DNA of 64,000 nt, taken from the NCBI GenBank assembly GCA_902362725.1, contig CABIXM010000003.1, positions 124,001 to 188,000 on the forward strand, read 5' to 3'. This DNA is from Clostridiaceae bacterium. Lineage in GTDB: Bacteria; Bacillota; Clostridia; Lachnospirales; Lachnospiraceae. Every line of letters begins with the position of its first letter. Within the stretch, counting starts at the first letter, position 1. Positions 61,779-64,000 of the stretch are shown piece by piece. Made by a program: the position numbers and the translations under genes. The notes beneath the pieces were generated by a model that did not search any database, was not told the DNA's origin, and was given only the letters and a program-made list of their open reading frames with translations.

Positions 61779-63005
61779 ATGAGCAAGGTTTTAATCGTGG
61801 GCGGCGGCGCAGCCGGTATGCTGGCCTCCATCTTCGCGGCACGTAACGGCCATGAAGTCCACGTCTATGAAAAAAATGAAAAGCTGGGTAAGAAGCTGTA
61901 TATTACGGGAAAGGGTCGCTGTAATCTGACCAATGCCTGCGATATGGACGCTCTTTTTGCCAGTGTGCGGACCAATTCCCGGTTTTTGTACAGCGCTTTC
62001 TATGGTTTTACCAATCAGGACGCTATGACCTTCTTTGAAGAGGAGGGACTGAAAATCAAGATCGAGCGGGGCGAGCGGGTGTTCCCCCTGTCGGACAAAT
62101 CTGCAGACGTCCTGGATACCCTGCGGCGCAGCATGCGCCGGGCCGGTGTGGAGATTCACCTGAATACAGAGGTGAAGGAGCTGATTCTGGAGGACGGACA
62201 GGCCAGGGGGCTGATTCTGGCAGATAAGACCCGGGTGGACGGCGACGGAGTGATCGTGGCCACCGGAGGGCTTTCTTATCCGGTGACCGGCTCGACCGGC
62301 GACGGATATCGCTTCGCAAAGGAAGCGGGACATAAGGTGACAGACTGTATCCCTTCCCTGACACCTTTCAATATCCGGGAGGATTTTGTAAAAGAATTAC
62401 AGGGACTTTCCCTGAAAAATGTGGAGCTTCGCATTTACAACGGGAAAAAAGAGGTGTTCCGGGAGTTTGGGGAAATGATGTTTACCCATTTCGGCATTAC
62501 GGGACCGCTGGTGCTGACAGCCAGCAGCTTTGTGGGAACTCTGGCAGCCCGGCAGGAGCTTCGGGCCGTGCTGGATCTGAAGCCTGCCTTAAGCGAGGAA
62601 CAGCTGGATCAGAGGGTGCTGAGAGAGTTTGACGCGAACCCCAATAAAAGCTTTAAAAATGTCATCGGCAGCCTGTTTCCGGCAAAGCTGACCCCGGTCA
62701 TGATTGGGCTAAGCGGCATGGATCCGGATAAAAAGGTTCATGATATCTCCCGGGAGGAACGGCTAAATTTCGTAAGGCTGACTAAGGGCCTGTCCGTGAC
62801 GGTGACCGGACTTCGGGATTATAAGGAAGCCATTATCACCAAGGGCGGCGTGGCGGTAAAGGAGATCAATCCTTCTACCATGGAGTCGAAATTAGTAAAG
62901 GGATTATATTTTATCGGCGAGGTGCTGGATCTGGATGCGGTGACCGGAGGCTTTAACCTTCAGATTGCCTGGTCCACAGCCTACGCGGCCGGTAATGCGA
63001 TATAG
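61779..63005 (+). CDS. HI0933-type NAD(P)/FAD-dependent oxidoreductase
   Basis: 408 residues. FAD motif VGGGAAGMLASIFAA, then LGKKLYITGKGRCNLTN, the signature of the HI0933/YhiN group (BaiN-like), with a C-terminal FIGEVLDLDAVTGGFNLQIAWSTA. Cytoplasmic flavoproteins of mostly unknown substrate; BaiN was proposed in bile acid reduction. ATG 61779 chosen over a weak upstream start. Cmk begins 11 bp later; the three genes to ispH form a housekeeping unit widespread in clostridia. Confidence 0.92.
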   Translation: MSKVLIVGGGAAGMLASIFAARNGHEVHVYEKNEKLGKKLYITGKGRCNLTNACDMDALFASVRTNSRFLYSAFYGFTNQDAMTFFEEEGLKIKIERGERVFPLSDKSADVLDTLRRSMRRAGVEIHLNTEVKELILEDGQARGLILADKTRVDGDGVIVATGGLSYPVTGSTGDGYRFAKEAGHKVTDCIPSLTPFNIREDFVKELQGLSLKNVELRIYNGKKEVFREFGEMMFTHFGITGPLVLTASSFVGTLAARQELRAVLDLKPALSEEQLDQRVLREFDANPNKSFKNVIGSLFPAKLTPVMIGLSGMDPDKKVHDISREERLNFVRLTKGLSVTVTGLRDYKEAIITKGGVAVKEINPSTMESKLVKGLYFIGEVLDLDAVTGGFNLQIAWSTAYAAGNAI

Positions 63006-63016
63006 AGGAGGAGCAT

Positions 63017-63673
63017 ATGAGTTATCAGATAGCGATTGACGGACCTGCGGGAGCAGGAAAAAGTACCATTGCCAAGGCAGTAGCAAAGAAGCTGGGCTAC
63101 ATTTACGTGGACACGGGAGCCATGTACCGGGCTATGGCGCTGTATCTGCTGCGCCAGGGAATCCGGGCGGACGAATGTGAAAAGATCAGCGCGGCAAGCC
63201 GCGACGCGGACATTACGATTGTATACCGGGACGGTCTCCAGCAGGTGCTTCTGAACGGGGAGAATGTGACCGGCTTCTTACGTACCGAGGAGGTAGGCAA
63301 TATGGCTTCGGCGTCTTCGGTCAACCGGGACGTGCGCCTGAAGCTGGTGGAGCTTCAGAGAGAGCTGGCCGAGCGGGAAAACGTCGTGATGGACGGCCGG
63401 GATATTGGCACCTATGTGCTTCCGAAGGCCAATGTAAAGGTATATCTGACGGCCTCCGCTGCCTGCCGCGCGAAGCGTCGTTACGATGAGCTGACTGAAA
63501 AGGGCGAGAGCTGCGATCTGGCAGCCATTGAGGCAGACATCGTGGAACGTGACAAGCGGGATATGGAGCGGGAATTCGCGCCCCTTCGTCAGGCGGAAGA
63601 TGCGGTTTACGTGGATTCCTCGGATATGACCATCGAAGAGGTGATTGAGGCGATTACCGCCCTGATCCGCTAG
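63017..63673 (+). CDS. cmk: cytidylate kinase
   Basis: 218 residues. P-loop AIDGPAGAGKSTIAKAVA, CMP site DTGAMYRA, and MDGRDIGTYVLP; lid RDKRDMERE. Makes CDP and dCDP. In this clade its gene is often followed by ispH, as here (11 bp). Confidence 0.97.
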   Translation: MSYQIAIDGPAGAGKSTIAKAVAKKLGYIYVDTGAMYRAMALYLLRQGIRADECEKISAASRDADITIVYRDGLQQVLLNGENVTGFLRTEEVGNMASASSVNRDVRLKLVELQRELAERENVVMDGRDIGTYVLPKANVKVYLTASAACRAKRRYDELTEKGESCDLAAIEADIVERDKRDMEREFAPLRQAEDAVYVDSSDMTIEEVIEAITALIR

Positions 63674-63684
63674 AGGAGGCGCAT

Positions 63685-64000
63685 ATGGAAGTAAGGCTTG
63701 CGAAGACGGCCGGGTTCTGCTTCGGCGTGCGCCGGGCGGTGGATACGGTATATGGACAGATAGAGAAGGAGAAAGGCCCTATTTACACCTATGGCCCCAT
63801 TGTACACAATGAGATGGTGGTGCAGGAGCTGGAAAAAAAGGGCGTCCGCGTCCTGAACTCCCTGGAGGAGCTGAAGAAACTGACCGGAGGCACCGTGATT
63901 ATCCGGGCTCACGGAGTGGGAAAGGAAATCTATGACCTGCTGGAGCGGCAGGGCGTGAATCTGGTGGACGCCACCTGTCCCTTTGTCAAAAAGATTCACC
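63685..64000 (+). CDS. ispH: 4-hydroxy-3-methylbut-2-enyl diphosphate reductase, N-terminal part
   Basis: First 105 residues; the gene runs off the window. AGFCFGVRRAVD holds the first Fe-S Cys, YGPIVHNEMVV the His loop and ATCPFVKKIH the second Cys. It makes IPP and DMAPP, last step of the MEP pathway. In many Clostridia IspH is fused to S1-domain repeats (RpsA-like); that part would lie outside. RBS AGAGGAGG. Confidence 0.95.
   Translation, partial: MEVRLAKTAGFCFGVRRAVDTVYGQIEKEKGPIYTYGPIVHNEMVVQELEKKGVRVLNSLEELKKLTGGTVIIRAHGVGKEIYDLLERQGVNLVDATCPFVKKIH

Overview
The window looks like a chromosomal segment of an anaerobic acetogenic Clostridia/Lachnospiraceae-type bacterium. The basis is Gram-positive style ribosome binding sites, a full carbonyl branch of the Wood-Ljungdahl pathway, Na+-pumping biotin decarboxylase genes, a Gram-positive sortase pilus and many Fe-S flavoproteins. 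Species assignment is inference; no rRNA or tRNA gene was seen.

Region by region. 1-2.5 kb: tail of a TraX-like gene and a divergent AT-rich pair of PD-(D/E)XK-nuclease-like genes, followed by a structured dispersed repeat. 2.5-6.8 kb (minus): shikimate dehydrogenase, a cysteine-desulfurase-family enzyme and an Old Yellow Enzyme-type Fe-S flavoprotein. 6.9-17.6 kb (plus): a probable 10-kb operon for C1 metabolism: His-rich metal protein, CooT-like nickel protein, MetF, CooC, CODH (acsA), a second CooC (acsF), acetyl-CoA synthase (acsB), both corrinoid Fe-S protein subunits (acsD, acsC) and methyltransferase (acsE). 17.7-20.9 kb: a cytidylate-kinase-like gene and an amino-acid ABC importer. 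21.0-23.2 kb: a second complete acsB with its own strong promoter. 23.3-31.7 kb: Fe-S aldo/keto reductase, lipoprotein, HAD phosphatase, PTS-IIC-like membrane protein, then the corrinoid-protein reactivator (RACo type), a DUF3786 protein and the cobalt chelatase CbiK.

32.0-37.1 kb is a pilus operon in the same order as the Streptococcus pyogenes FCT locus: vWA tip adhesin, SipA-like signal-peptidase homologue, backbone pilin, class B-type sortase, minor pilin. Copies of the dispersed repeat in opposite orientation lie on its two sides, and its last gene ends inside a 108-bp exact tandem duplication. 37.3-46.7 kb: THF-riboswitch-controlled folT, a permease and a CPBP protease, a TetR-hypB-large Fe-S flavoprotein-hypA-membrane protein operon, and an sdpRI-like pair. 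46.9-56 kb: thioredoxin with a reductase lacking NADPH motifs, phosphodiesterase, ArsR regulator, NlpC/P60 hydrolase, YtrA-type ABC operon, VanY-type carboxypeptidase, cardiolipin synthase and a CBS protein.

56.2-61.7 kb holds a biotin-dependent Na+ pump with both an acyl-CoA carboxyltransferase (12S type) and a pyruvate/oxaloacetate carboxyltransferase (5S type), one biotin carrier, OadG-like and OadB subunits. Its last intergenic space contains a perfect unlabelled four-way junction. The window ends with an HI0933-type flavoprotein, cmk and the start of ispH.

Together the genes support CO2 fixation to acetyl-CoA, with nickel delivery (His-rich protein, CooT, CooC x2, HypA/HypB), cobalt insertion (CbiK), corrinoid reactivation (RACo), folate uptake, and a sodium-motive-force module that would fit acetogen energetics. 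The most unusual items are the duplicate acsB, the hybrid transcarboxylase/Na+ pump, the four-way junction and the covarying dispersed repeat.
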